From Rossellomorea aquimaris (GTDB lineage: Bacteria > Bacillota > Bacilli > Bacillales > Bacillaceae_B), in contig NZ_VTEX01000004.1 in the NCBI RefSeq assembly GCF_008180865.1, positions 372,001 through 436,000 of the forward strand: DNA of 64,000 bases, written 5' to 3'. The position numbers and the translations under genes were made by a program. The notes under the pieces were generated by a model. That model saw only the letters and a program-made list of their open reading frames with translations. It searched no databases and was not told where the DNA came from. Positions 28,548 to 38,825 of this stretch are shown one piece after another; the first letter of the stretch is position 1, and each line of letters opens with the position of its first letter.

Positions 28548-29219
28548 CTATTCACTTTGTTCATTTTTCAGCTTTTCGATCATCTTGATGCCATAGCCCG
28601 CCAGCATATGATCTGGTTGAACTTCGATTGCTTTGTTGAAATACATCAGCGCCGTATTTGCATCATCCTTATGGCCAGCATAGGCAACCCCTAAGTTGTA
28701 GTAAGCATCTGCGTGAGTTGGGTCTGCTTCCACTACTTGAGATAATTGCACAATCGCTTCTTCGTATGCTTCAACCTTCGCTAAGCATAGACCTAACTGG
28801 AAGCGTGCCTCTGTGTCCTCTTCATTCAGTTCGACACTTCGTTGTAAGTAAGGAAGAGCGAGCCTCGGCTGCTCTAATTGGAACAAACTGACTCCAAGCA
28901 TGAAGTAAACGTCGGCATTTTCCATACCTTTTGAAACAGCTTTTTCAAACTGATCCTTTGCTTCATCAAAGTTATTTTCATTAAAGTACAGGTTCCCCAG
29001 GGAATAGTATGCTGCCCCTGCATTGTCGTCGATCGAGATCGCCCGTTCGAAAAACTTCTTCGCCTTTTCATTGTCTCCAACTGACATTAATACGTTCCCG
29101 AAATTAATATATCCGACAGGATCCTTAGGGTTTTCTTCGATGGCTTCTGTAAAAAGCTTCACAGCCTCTTCTACTTTTCCTTCTTGTAATAACTCAATTC
29201 CTTTTAAATTCTTATCCAA
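28548..29219 (-). CDS. yrrB: TPR-repeat protein YrrB
   Basis: 223 aa from a TTG at 29219 with GAGGTG upstream; earlier codons in the frame are not family-like. At least five consecutive tetratricopeptide repeats (pattern A..Y.NLG.....G....A...F..A). A protein-interaction scaffold with no enzymatic part. It sits between mnmA and recD2; a role with tRNA thiolation has been suggested from the gene order only. Confidence 0.9.
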   Translation of the reverse strand: MDKNLKGIELLQEGKVEEAVKLFTEAIEENPKDPVGYINFGNVLMSVGDNEKAKKFFERAISIDDNAGAAYYSLGNLYFNENNFDEAKDQFEKAVSKGMENADVYFMLGVSLFQLEQPRLALPYLQRSVELNEEDTEARFQLGLCLAKVEAYEEAIVQLSQVVEADPTHADAYYNLGVAYAGHKDDANTALMYFNKAIEVQPDHMLAGYGIKMIEKLKNEQSE

Positions 29220-29335
29220 TTCAAACACCTCTATATTGTTATGATTTATGTATGCAAGTTGAGTAAGGTACTTTCCCGCGTATCGCCTTCTAGTATAACA
29301 TAAGGTACTCTCAATATTGATATCCATCAATGATG

Positions 29336-29386
29336 AAAAAAGGACTGAGAGAAGAGAGTTTGTACATCTCTTCTTCTCAGTCCTTT
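29336..29386 (-). terminator. Terminator after mnmA
   Basis: GGACTGAGA / TCTCAGTCC stem with an additional inner AGAGA / TCTCT stem and a T-run on the minus strand. Confidence 0.85.
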
Positions 29387-29398
29387 TCGTGGGTAGCC

Positions 29399-30535
<1,137 letters not shown>

Positions 30536-30561
30536 TCAATCGCCCTTTTCAGACGACTTTC

Positions 30562-31704
30562 TTAAGTTGTTAATCGCTTCACGATTTTTGCGACTTCATG
30601 GGCAGTCCAGACAATCTGCTCATCCGTGTTCCCCTGACCAAAGCTGAAACGGATGGAGTTCCTTGAATTCCCTGACTGTTTGCCAAACATCGCGACCAAT
30701 ACATGTGAAGGCTCTATAGATCCAGCCGTACAAGCAGAACCGCTTGATACAGCGATACCTGACATATCTAGATTCACCAGCATGGACTCTACATCCGTGC
30801 CGGGAAAGCTTAAGTTTAGCACATGGGGCAATCCATGCTCAAGAGATCCGTTCTCTTCAAAATCAATGCCTTCTCCGGCTAAGGTCTCTTTCAGTAAAAC
30901 CTTGAAACGAGGGTATTGAGAATTCTTCTCTTCAATGGTTTTTTGAGCAATTTCTACAGCCTTTCCAAGACCAACAATGGCAGGGACGTTTTCTGTACCT
31001 GCTCGGCGCTTTCTTTCCTGTTCTCCACCATATAATCCAGGCTGAAGTTCCACGTTTTTGTGTGAATAAAGAAAGCCTATTCCTTTAGGACCATTTATTT
31101 TATGACCCGAAACCGAAAGCAAATCGATTCCAAGCTCCTTCACGTCAATGTGTGTCAAGCCAAACGCTTGTACAGCATCTGTATGAAAATAAGCCTGATG
31201 ATTTCGAAGGAGCTGTCCAATTTCTTTAATCGGCTGAATCGTTCCTACCTCATTATTCCCAAACATAATCGTAACAAGTATCGTATCATCTCGAAGTTCC
31301 CTTTGCAGTTCCTCCACTGATATTCTGCCAGTACGGTCAACCGGTAGATAGGTCACTTCAAATCCTTGGGATTCAAGAAATTCACACGCATGTAAAACCG
31401 CATGATGCTCGGTTTGTGTCGTAATGATATGATTTCCTTTTCCTTTATTCGCCCCGGCTGAACCGATAATTGCTAAATTATCCGCTTCAGTTCCTCCGCT
31501 GGTAAAAATGATTTCATTGTAATCTGCATGAATGCTTTGAGCGATGATGGTACGTGCAGAGTCGACAAGATGACGTGATGCACGGCCAAATGAATGAATG
31601 CTCGATGGATTACCAAAGTACTCCTTCATCACTGAAGTCATTTCTTCAATTACTTCATGATGCATGGGAGACGTTGCAGCATGATCCAGGTACACTCTTT
31701 CCAT
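30562..31704 (-). CDS. yrvO: Cysteine desulfurase (YrvO/IscS-like)
   Basis: 380 aa class V aminotransferase fold. PLP lysine in SVSGHKINGPKG, His in the TEHHAVL motif, and the mobile catalytic Cys in SSGSACTAG. It gives persulfide sulfur, here most likely to MnmA, which follows. It starts 13 bases after cymR. Both are sulfur-linked, and the order cymR-yrvO-mnmA is that of B. subtilis. Confidence 0.93.
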   Translation of the reverse strand: MERVYLDHAATSPMHHEVIEEMTSVMKEYFGNPSSIHSFGRASRHLVDSARTIIAQSIHADYNEIIFTSGGTEADNLAIIGSAGANKGKGNHIITTQTEHHAVLHACEFLESQGFEVTYLPVDRTGRISVEELQRELRDDTILVTIMFGNNEVGTIQPIKEIGQLLRNHQAYFHTDAVQAFGLTHIDVKELGIDLLSVSGHKINGPKGIGFLYSHKNVELQPGLYGGEQERKRRAGTENVPAIVGLGKAVEIAQKTIEEKNSQYPRFKVLLKETLAGEGIDFEENGSLEHGLPHVLNLSFPGTDVESMLVNLDMSGIAVSSGSACTAGSIEPSHVLVAMFGKQSGNSRNSIRFSFGQGNTDEQIVWTAHEVAKIVKRLTT

Positions 31705-31717
31705 TTTTCGTTACCTC

Positions 31718-32137
31718 CTAGATATAGAACATGTATGCATCTGATTCACCGTCATCTGAATGACTGGCTAAATCTTCTATCGTTGTATTATCGAGTACTT
31801 CTTTAACGGCATCACGGATCCGGATCCATAGCTCACGTTTTGCCGGTTCTTCATCTTCAATTCCTTCTACAGGACTAATGGGCCCTTCAAGGATCCGGAT
31901 AATATCTCCCGCTGTGATTTCAGATGGCTCATGTCCCAACACATACCCACCGTAAGCCCCCCGGATACTTCTAACAAGACCGCCATTACGCAGTGGCGCA
32001 ACCAGCTGTTCAAGATAATGTTCCGACAGCTCATGCTGCTGTGCGATTGTTTTCAGTGAAGTCGGCCCTTCACCATGGCGTTTAGCTAATTCAATCATAA
32101 TCGTTAAACCGTATCGGCCTTTAGTTGATATCTTCAT
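31718..32137 (-). CDS. cymR: Rrf2-family cysteine metabolism repressor CymR
   Basis: 139 aa from the ATG at 32137. N-terminal winged helix MKISTKGRYGLTIMIELA with recognition region HELSEHYLEQLV and GAYGGYVL wing. It has no cysteine at all, so it cannot hold the Fe-S cluster of IscR/NsrR; this fits CymR, which senses through CysK and O-acetylserine. Likely targets in this window include the yrrT-mccAB operon. Confidence 0.9.
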   Translation of the reverse strand: MKISTKGRYGLTIMIELAKRHGEGPTSLKTIAQQHELSEHYLEQLVAPLRNGGLVRSIRGAYGGYVLGHEPSEITAGDIIRILEGPISPVEGIEDEEPAKRELWIRIRDAVKEVLDNTTIEDLASHSDDGESDAYMFYI

Positions 32138-32210
32138 GTCCAGCACCTCTACTATATTTAATAACATCTCGTTTATCGGGACGTATTTTTCTACTATATT
32201 GACTTTTGTT

Positions 32211-32240
32211 ATTATAGCATATCCGTCCTCTCACTGTGAA
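32211..32240 (-). promoter_or_regulatory. Sigma-A-type promoter of cymR
   Basis: TTCACA (32235-32240), 18-base spacer and TATAAT (32211-32216) on the minus strand, in the divergent cymR-rarA spacer. Confidence 0.65.
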
Positions 32241-32351
32241 AGGGGCAGCTTCATACACTCCCCCCCTTTTTTCCCAGCCACAATATTTCCTTAAGAGAAC
32301 CTCCTATGATAAAGTGAATTTAACTAGAACGTCAGTTTGGAGAGATGTTTC

Positions 32352-33626
32352 ATGTCGATTAAACCACTTGCATTTAAGATGAGACCGAGGACTATTGATG
32401 AGATCATCGGGCAGCAGCATTTAGTTGGAGAAGGAAAAATCATAGACAGGATGGTAAAAGCGAAGCAGCTGTCATCCATGATATTATACGGTCCACCGGG
32501 TATCGGAAAAACATCCATCGCGAGCGCCATTGCCGGAAGTACGAAATACCGTTTTAAAACACTGAATGCCGTAACCAATAATAAAAAAGATATTCAAATT
32601 GTAGCAGAAGAAGCCAAAATGTCCGGGAAAGTGATCCTTCTTTTGGATGAGGTGCATCGCTTGGATAAAGGGAAGCAGGATTTTCTCCTTCCTTATTTGG
32701 AAAACGGTATGATCACATTGATAGGTGCAACGACGAGCAACCCGTACCATGCCATTAATCCGGCGATCAGAAGCAGATGCCAAATTTTCGAGTTAAAGCC
32801 GCTGACGATCGATGAAATGAAAATCGCCTTGCATCGGGCCATCGGAGATGAAGAACGTGGATTAGGTGGATATTCACTTAATGTAACCGCCGAAGCGATT
32901 GACCACTTTGCAAGCAGCAGCTTTGGAGATGTGAGGAGTTCGCTGAATGCCTTGGAACTGGCTGTCTTGTCCACTTCACCGGATGAAGACGGTGTGATTC
33001 ATATTGATGTCAGCATCGCAGAAGAGTGTCTGCAAAAGAAAAGTTTTTCACACGATAAAGATGGAGACGCTCATTACGATGTCGTAAGCGCGTTTCAGAA
33101 ATCGATCCGCGGGAGTGACGTGAATGCCGCTCTTCATTATTTAGGCAGACTCGTTGAAGCCGGGGACCTTCCGAGCATCGCCCGCAGACTATTGGTGATT
33201 GCCTATGAAGATATCGGACTTGCCAACCCCCAAGCGGGACCAAGAACACTGGCGGCAGTCGAAACAGCTGAGAAAATCGGGTTTCCGGAAGCGAGAATTC
33301 CTTTAGCCAACGCGATTATAGAGCTTTGTCTCTCACCTAAATCGAACTCGGCGATCACGGCCATCGACCTTGCACTCGGTGATATCCGTAAGGGAAAAAG
33401 CGGCGAGGTTCCGGATCACTTGAAAGACGCCCATTATCAAGGGGCAAAAGAACTTGGTAGAGGGATCGAATACAAGTATCCACACAGCTATGAATCAGGG
33501 TGGGTACCCCAAACCTATTTACCAGAAAAACTTAAGAACGCTCAATACTATACTCCTAAATCGACAGGCAAGTTTGAACAGGCGATTGCTCAGGTGTATG
33601 AGAAGATTAATAAGCAGATGAAATAA
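32352..33626 (+). CDS. rarA: Replication-associated recombination protein RarA (YrvN)
   Basis: 424 aa from the ATG at 32352 (GGAGAG seven bases upstream); a TTG start five codons earlier overlaps that site. AAA+ ATPase of the clamp-loader/MgsA type: Walker A GPPGIGKTS, Walker B LLLDEVHRL, sensor GATTSNP, and the C-terminal MgsA domain (HYLGRLVEAGDLPSIARRL). It acts at stalled forks. It is transcribed divergently from cymR and its stop codon is immediately followed by a hairpin repeat array. Confidence 0.95.
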   Translation: MSIKPLAFKMRPRTIDEIIGQQHLVGEGKIIDRMVKAKQLSSMILYGPPGIGKTSIASAIAGSTKYRFKTLNAVTNNKKDIQIVAEEAKMSGKVILLLDEVHRLDKGKQDFLLPYLENGMITLIGATTSNPYHAINPAIRSRCQIFELKPLTIDEMKIALHRAIGDEERGLGGYSLNVTAEAIDHFASSSFGDVRSSLNALELAVLSTSPDEDGVIHIDVSIAEECLQKKSFSHDKDGDAHYDVVSAFQKSIRGSDVNAALHYLGRLVEAGDLPSIARRLLVIAYEDIGLANPQAGPRTLAAVETAEKIGFPEARIPLANAIIELCLSPKSNSAITAIDLALGDIRKGKSGEVPDHLKDAHYQGAKELGRGIEYKYPHSYESGWVPQTYLPEKLKNAQYYTPKSTGKFEQAIAQVYEKINKQMK

Positions 33627-33627
33627 C

Positions 33628-34089
33628 AAAAGCGGAGGCGGCTCGTTCAGAGGCGACAAGCATAAGGCGAACCTGCCGGAAAGGCGCGTTCTTTGCCTTT
33701 TTGGCAGGTTTGACTTATGACCTCGAGCCTCTAGCCGCCGGAGCTGGATGACACAAAAGCGGAGGCGGCTCGTTCAGCCCCGACAAGCATAAGATGAATT
33801 GGCCGGGAAGGCGTTCTTTGCCTTCTTGGCCAATTTAGCTTATGACCTCGAGCCTCTAGCCGCCGGAGCTGGATGTCACAAAAGCGGAGGCGGCTCGTTC
33901 AGAGGCGACAAGCATAAGGCGAACCTGCCGGAAAGGCGCGTTCTTTGCCTTTTTGGCAGGTTTGACTTATGACCTCGAGCCTCTAGCCGCCGGAGCTGGA
34001 TGACACAAAAGCGGAGGCGGCTCGTTCAGCCCCGACAAGCATAAGGCGAACCTGCCGGAAAGGCGTTCTTTGCCTTTTTGGCAGGTTTA
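33628..34089 (+). repeat. Tandem array of four hairpin repeat units after rarA (family C)
   Basis: Units start with AAAAGCGGAGGCGG at 33628, 33755, 33880 and 34007 (lengths 127, 125, 127 and a truncated ~83 bases). Units 1 and 3 appear identical; unit 2 differs, with paired changes in the central stem (AACCTGCC / GGCAGGTT becomes AATTGGCC / GGCCAATT). Outer complementary blocks GGCGGCT / AGCCGCC and CATAAG / CTTATG close a long multi-tier hairpin. The array fills the gene-free stretch between rarA and tgl; 34090-34177 holds only the tgl leader. Confidence 0.93.
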
Positions 34090-34177
34090 TTTTAGGGATA
34101 AGCTCTTTTTTTAACGTGTCAATGCCATATCTCTCCACCCAATCATACATTAGTAAAAAGGCCTGGAGGTGTATGGA

Positions 34178-34897
34178 TTGATTATCATTGAAAATGGATT
34201 GTCAAGTATTGGGCAGCAGAATCTATCACCTGTAGAAGAAAGAATCGTTAAAGCGCTGGAAAGCAGTCCTACTGAGTATCGCTACCGTAACTTAGGAGAG
34301 CTAAGATTTGAGTTGAGGATGCGGGAACGATTCATTGTCAATGCAAGGAGCATGGATGAGGGTGACGCCAAATTCGCTGCTTTTGAATACTCCTATTTTA
34401 ACTCTACTTTTTGGATTAAGACTCCCTACGGATATAGACTTCGCGACTCGAAGCTTCCATCAGAGGCCATTGAAGATATATTCACAAATAGCTCTGCCTA
34501 TAGCTTCGAATGCGTCACCAGCATTGTCCTCATATACTATAAATCGATTCTTGATACGATCAGGACTTCTTATTTTAATCAACTGTTCTCTCCCCTTTTA
34601 GTCTGGGGTCACAATTATGACGATGATATGAGCATGGTCACCTATGAAGGCGTGGACTATATTCCAGGGGATGTTTACTATTTCTCTAACCCTGACTATG
34701 ACGATCCGATATGGATGGGGGAAAATTCTGTGTTCTTAGAAGAGGATCAGTATTTTGGTCACGGTGTGGGAATCATGACTCATGATGAAATGATAGAAGC
34801 TTTAAATACTCTTCGAAAAAAAGATGCTACTGAATCAGCCTTTCTCCTTCAACAAGTCACACGTTTGAAGTTTTCAGATTTATACCGGTATGCATAA
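34178..34897 (+). CDS. tgl: Protein-glutamine gamma-glutamyltransferase (spore coat transglutaminase)
   Basis: 239 aa from a TTG at 34178 with GGAGG eight bases upstream; a GTG three codons earlier overlaps this site. It matches the Bacillus Tgl family in length, in the catalytic Cys context SFECVTSIVLIYY and in the C-terminal segment QYFGHGVGIM with the His. Tgl forms epsilon-(gamma-glutamyl)-lysine cross-links in coat proteins during spore maturation. It stands alone between a direct array and an inverted copy of repeat family C. Confidence 0.87.
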   Translation: MIIIENGLSSIGQQNLSPVEERIVKALESSPTEYRYRNLGELRFELRMRERFIVNARSMDEGDAKFAAFEYSYFNSTFWIKTPYGYRLRDSKLPSEAIEDIFTNSSAYSFECVTSIVLIYYKSILDTIRTSYFNQLFSPLLVWGHNYDDDMSMVTYEGVDYIPGDVYYFSNPDYDDPIWMGENSVFLEEDQYFGHGVGIMTHDEMIEALNTLRKKDATESAFLLQQVTRLKFSDLYRYA

Positions 34898-34931
34898 AAG
34901 TGACGAACTCTGATGAGTCCGTCACTTTTTT
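34896..34931 (+). terminator. Terminator after tgl
   Basis: AAAGTGACG / CGTCACTTT stem with an inner ACTC / GAGT pair and a T6 tail, starting at the tgl stop codon. Confidence 0.85.
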
Positions 34932-34943
34932 GTTAATTTTTAG

Positions 34944-35060
34944 TTGTCCAGCTGCTGCGACCCTCGAGGTCATAAGTCAAACTTCCCATAAAGGCAATGG
35001 ACGCCTTTCCGGGAACTTCGCCTTATGCTTGTCGGGCCTGACCAAGCCGCCTACGCTTTT
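34944..35060 (-). repeat. Fifth, inverted copy of hairpin repeat family C
   Basis: Read on the minus strand it starts AAAAGCGTAGGCGGC immediately after the stop codon of the ABC permease gene (stop at 35061-35063) and carries the same blocks (CGACAAGCATAAGGCGAA; CTTATGACCTCGAGG). The central stem has a third sequence version (AAGTTCCC with GGGAAGTT, one mismatch). Confidence 0.87.
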
Positions 35061-36011
35061 CTATGCCGCCACATCTCTCTTATTAAAGACGATGAATGCA
35101 AGAAGCTGGAAGATGATGAAGTAGATGATGAGCATGGTGATCGAGAAGCCCATGGTCATGCCGTCCACTAGCGGTGGAGTGAAACCTGTGTATTGAGTCA
35201 GATCTGTGTTCGCGAACAAACTGAATTTCGCCCAGTCGAATCGAAGAGCGAGCAGGCTCGTTGCATTGCCTCCCACAAATAATAGAAACAGGGAAATCCC
35301 GATAGCCAGTGAGCTGCTTCTGAACACAGTTGAAATCATGAAGGCCATTGTAGCCATCATCACGACATCAATGGTTTTCAATAAGTAGGTTTTGAGCAAA
35401 TACCCGACAATGTTCTGTTCGACTACCTTCCCATCCACATACGCCAGGTGGGTGGACTGATCTGTACCGCCAAATAATAGAAGCCCGATCAGGAACGATA
35501 CGACGAATAATACTAGTAGCATGCTCATTCCGTATAAGATGACGGTGAAATACTTCGATAGAAGGATCTTTGTCCTTGAGATAGGACGAATGAGTAAAAG
35601 CTTGATCGTACCCCAGCTGAACTCACTTGCGACAATTCCCGCTGCCACAATGATGGCAAACAGACCTACAACAAGTACGGAAAAGGCATTCGTTTCAACA
35701 AACGTCCAAACCGTTTCTTTCACTTTCGGCTGAATGTCATTTTCAATGCGATATTCATTTAACGCAATTCTTCGTTCCGTGTCTTTCTCTATGAATTTGT
35801 TCATATTTGGATTTTCCGACAACATTTGTTTATCTGCTTCCACTTGCGCTGTGAGTTCCTGCTTCCAGTTTTCCGATTCCTTCGCTTTCCCGTCATCATA
35901 CTTCGTAAAAGCTGCCGTCACTCCGATAATGAGAATAAGCAATCCGAGCATGACATATGTTCCGACCCTTTTAAATATTTTTGTCCATTCATTTCTAATG
36001 AGACTAAGCAT
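35061..36011 (-). CDS. ABC-2 type transporter permease
   Basis: 316 aa from the ATG at 36011. One N-terminal transmembrane helix, a ~70-residue extracytoplasmic charged region (about 45-120), then about five helices: the ABC-2 permease layout. It overlaps the end of the upstream ATPase gene by 8 bases, so the two are coupled. The substrate is unknown; BcrAB-like antibiotic or lipid export is a common role for such pairs. Confidence 0.82.
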   Translation of the reverse strand: MLSLIRNEWTKIFKRVGTYVMLGLLILIIGVTAAFTKYDDGKAKESENWKQELTAQVEADKQMLSENPNMNKFIEKDTERRIALNEYRIENDIQPKVKETVWTFVETNAFSVLVVGLFAIIVAAGIVASEFSWGTIKLLLIRPISRTKILLSKYFTVILYGMSMLLVLFVVSFLIGLLLFGGTDQSTHLAYVDGKVVEQNIVGYLLKTYLLKTIDVVMMATMAFMISTVFRSSSLAIGISLFLLFVGGNATSLLALRFDWAKFSLFANTDLTQYTGFTPPLVDGMTMGFSITMLIIYFIIFQLLAFIVFNKRDVAA

Positions 36012-36933
36012 GCACGACCTCTCCTTTTTCATTCGTGATTTCCAAGAATCTATCTTCCAATGTCTTGGCAATTGGCATGACACTATAGATTTGAACATCT
36101 GCTTCCACAAATGCCCGTATGACATTCGGTACTTGTTCCTTCGTTAAAGCGACCTGTACTTCCGAACCCTTCGTTTCATATTTGATTCCAGGATCGAACT
36201 TCTTTAGTACAGCTTTGACCTTTTCTACCTCATTCACCTCAAAATGGTAAACCTGTTCGGAACCTTCAACGAAATCACGTACCTGCTGAACATCCACAAG
36301 CTTTCCGGATTGGATGATCCCGATTCGATCGCACATCATTTCCATTTCAGATAATAAGTGACTAGATACGATTACCGCCATACCCTCTTCCTGTGCAAGC
36401 TTTCTTATATACGCACGAATTTCACGGATACCGGCAGGATCCAAGCCATTTGTAGGCTCATCGAGTATGAGAAGCTTTGGTTTATGGAGCAGGCATTGCG
36501 CCAGACCCAAGCGCTGTCTCATTCCAAGTGAATAGGTTTTCACTTTATCATTGATGCGGTCTGTTAAACCTACCAGTTCGATGACTTCCTTCATTCTTTC
36601 TTCGGTGATTCCATTTTGCATGCGGGCAAAATGTTTTAAGTTTTGATATCCCGACATGAACTTATAGAGCTCCGGGTTTTCAACGATGGCACCAACATCC
36701 TTAATGGCACCTTCGAAATCTTTTTTGATGCTTTTCCCAGAAATCAGAACGTCTCCTTTTGAAATATTCATTAATCCTACTATCATTCGGATCGTCGTCG
36801 TTTTTCCTGCTCCATTCGGGCCCAGAAAACCGAATACTTCCCCTTCATACACATCAAAGGATAAATTATCGATAATGGTCTTGCCTTTAATAACTTTTGA
36901 GACACCCTGTAATTGCACAACCGTCTTCATCAT
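36004..36933 (-). CDS. ABC transporter ATPase (BcrA-like)
   Basis: 309 aa from the ATG at 36933, whose first bases overlap the TGA of the preceding ATPase gene. Walker A GPNGAGKTT, signature SLGMRQRLG, Walker B LLILDEPTNGLDP and switch His in SSHLLSE, plus a C-terminal extension of about 90 residues as in the bacitracin/lantibiotic-type exporters. It pairs with the downstream permease. Confidence 0.88.
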   Translation of the reverse strand: MMKTVVQLQGVSKVIKGKTIIDNLSFDVYEGEVFGFLGPNGAGKTTTIRMIVGLMNISKGDVLISGKSIKKDFEGAIKDVGAIVENPELYKFMSGYQNLKHFARMQNGITEERMKEVIELVGLTDRINDKVKTYSLGMRQRLGLAQCLLHKPKLLILDEPTNGLDPAGIREIRAYIRKLAQEEGMAVIVSSHLLSEMEMMCDRIGIIQSGKLVDVQQVRDFVEGSEQVYHFEVNEVEKVKAVLKKFDPGIKYETKGSEVQVALTKEQVPNVIRAFVEADVQIYSVMPIAKTLEDRFLEITNEKGEVVHA

Positions 36934-37640
36934 TTCATCTTCCCTTCTTTTTTCGATGTTTGCTTCAACCACTGCAGGACAGACAATCCTTCTATTTCTC
37001 TAAGCTCTTCTACCTGACAGTGCCCTTTAATTTCTCCATCATTGATGATAAACGCTTCATCAAGTATCCCTTCAATTTCATCGATTTCATGGGTTGCTAT
37101 GATCACTGTCTGATTCCCGAAATCGATATAGGATAAGAGGCCTTTCACGATGGAGTCCCTTACCATGGGATCCAACCCTGAAAATGGTTCATCCAGGAGC
37201 AGGACCTCCGTATTTCGGGACAGGGCAAGAACAAGCTTCAGTCTGCCGCGATTCCCTTTTGATAAATGCTTGATTTTTTTCTTACTGTCCAGTTCCATGA
37301 ATTCCACTAGCTCATGTGCCCGCTGTATATCAAAGTCCGAAAACTGAGAAGAGTAAAACCGGATCATCCCATCAACGGTAAATGCTTCATAAAACATATC
37401 CAACTCTGTTAAATACGCCACTTCACCGGCTCGTTTCCGGGTGATCGGCTTACCGTTCATGGTCACTGAACCAGCACTTGGAAGAACCAATCCCGCGATC
37501 ATCTTTAAAGTGGTCGATTTCCCGCTGCCATTTGGGCCTAGCAGACCATAAATCTTCCCTTTTTCGAAGTGAAACGACGTATTCTTCAAGGCCAATTCAT
37601 TTCCATATTTTTTGGTGACAGCTTCAAATTTCACAACCAC
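36930..37640 (-). CDS. ABC transporter ATPase (YtrB-like)
   Basis: 236 aa single ATPase domain: Walker A GPNGSGKST, an unusual signature LSKGNRGRL (instead of LSGGQ), Walker B VLLLDEPFSGLDP and IIATHE. Degenerate signatures are typical of GntR-linked YtrB-type ATPases. It lies two bases after the GntR regulator gene. It may work with the hydrophobic product encoded at 38021-38800. Confidence 0.86.
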   Translation of the reverse strand: MVVKFEAVTKKYGNELALKNTSFHFEKGKIYGLLGPNGSGKSTTLKMIAGLVLPSAGSVTMNGKPITRKRAGEVAYLTELDMFYEAFTVDGMIRFYSSQFSDFDIQRAHELVEFMELDSKKKIKHLSKGNRGRLKLVLALSRNTEVLLLDEPFSGLDPMVRDSIVKGLLSYIDFGNQTVIIATHEIDEIEGILDEAFIINDGEIKGHCQVEELREIEGLSVLQWLKQTSKKEGKMK

Positions 37641-37642
37641 CC

Positions 37643-38017
37643 CTATTCCCCCCCTCTTTCGGCAAGATATCTCTCGACGCTTTTTATCATTTGTTCTTTT
37701 GATAACCCCAGTTCTTTCATGTTTTTAATGAACAACTCGATTACTTCCTCTTGGAGCTTTTCGTTCAAAACCGAAAGAACCTCTTCCTTTTCCGTGACAA
37801 ATGTTCCCTGCCCTCTCCTCGTCTCCACAATGTCCATCCTCTCTAATTCGCTATACGTACGCTGAATGGTATTTGGATTCACCCCGGATTGAACGGCCAT
37901 TTCCCGGACAGAAGGCAGTTTGTCACCGGGAGATAATTCTTTTCTTACAATCTCACGTATGATCCGATCAGCTATTTGGAGGTATATCGGCTTGGAGGCT
38001 GTATATTCTTCTGTCAT
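37643..38017 (-). CDS. GntR family (YtrA subfamily) transcriptional regulator
   Basis: 124 aa: winged helix (about 10-75, KLPSVREMAVQSGVNPNTIQRTYSELE) and a short ~45-residue C-terminal dimerisation helix, the size and layout of the YtrA subfamily. Such regulators repress their own ABC operon. An inverted repeat overlapping the operon promoter at 38826-38851 is the probable operator. Confidence 0.9.
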   Translation of the reverse strand: MTEEYTASKPIYLQIADRIIREIVRKELSPGDKLPSVREMAVQSGVNPNTIQRTYSELERMDIVETRRGQGTFVTEKEEVLSVLNEKLQEEVIELFIKNMKELGLSKEQMIKSVERYLAERGGE

Positions 38018-38020
38018 GTA

Positions 38021-38800
38021 TTACACCTCAACCTTACGATCTAATAGCCAGCAGGAAATGATAAATACGATTATCATGATCATTCCTTCAAACACAAACG
38101 GCAGCAAGGGCAGCTGGATCATTTCAGGCTCAAAACCGGCATTCGCCTCATTAGAACCAATCGAGAGAAAGACACCCGAACTCACTTCAACTGTAAAAGC
38201 ATTGAAGAGTATTTTTTCCACCCATTTAATGCTCATAAGAAATGCAACAACACTTTGATACACAATGATAAAACCAGCTACAAAAATCCATCGTATATTC
38301 TTGATGGATGGAAACTTTGAAAGTGAGTGGTAGAAGGTCCACAAGAAAATCGTCCATCCGGAAAAATATAGGCCAACTACTGTTACTCCTAAATTAAATA
38401 GGATTCCTTCTTTGATTGGCCAATAGGAAAAAAGAGAGTCTTCAGGGAAGACAGCCAAGGTGATAACACCTAAAAGATCCACTAATAGAAGTGACGCCGT
38501 AGAATAAATAATGGCAATAATCAGTTTCGGCAATAAAAGAATGAATCCACTATACGGACTATGGAGCCAAAGCTGCGTCTTTCCTTCCAATCGAAGCATG
38601 GACAGAACAATGCCCGGTAGAAATGCAAAGTGAAATACACCGATCATGATAATGAATATTTGAACGATTATTGGCTCGTTGACAAAGTTTCCGATCACCA
38701 TTCCTATGATGTAAATCAGAAAAATTATGCCAATCCATCCATAGAACCAAACCTTGGAGGTTTTAAAGTCTTTCCAAAGAAGACCTTTAAATGCCTTCAT
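38021..38800 (-). CDS. Polytopic membrane protein, first gene of the ABC operon
   Basis: 259 aa with about six hydrophobic helices and no extracytoplasmic domain of note. The first residues (MKAFKGLLWKDFK) resemble the starts of YtrC/D-type permeases. It is likely the membrane partner of one of the two downstream ATPases; family assignment is weak. Confidence 0.72.
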   Translation of the reverse strand: MKAFKGLLWKDFKTSKVWFYGWIGIIFLIYIIGMVIGNFVNEPIIVQIFIIMIGVFHFAFLPGIVLSMLRLEGKTQLWLHSPYSGFILLLPKLIIAIIYSTASLLLVDLLGVITLAVFPEDSLFSYWPIKEGILFNLGVTVVGLYFSGWTIFLWTFYHSLSKFPSIKNIRWIFVAGFIIVYQSVVAFLMSIKWVEKILFNAFTVEVSSGVFLSIGSNEANAGFEPEMIQLPLLPFVFEGMIMIIVFIISCWLLDRKVEV

Positions 38801-38825
38801 ACTTGCACTCCTTCATAACGCGTTT

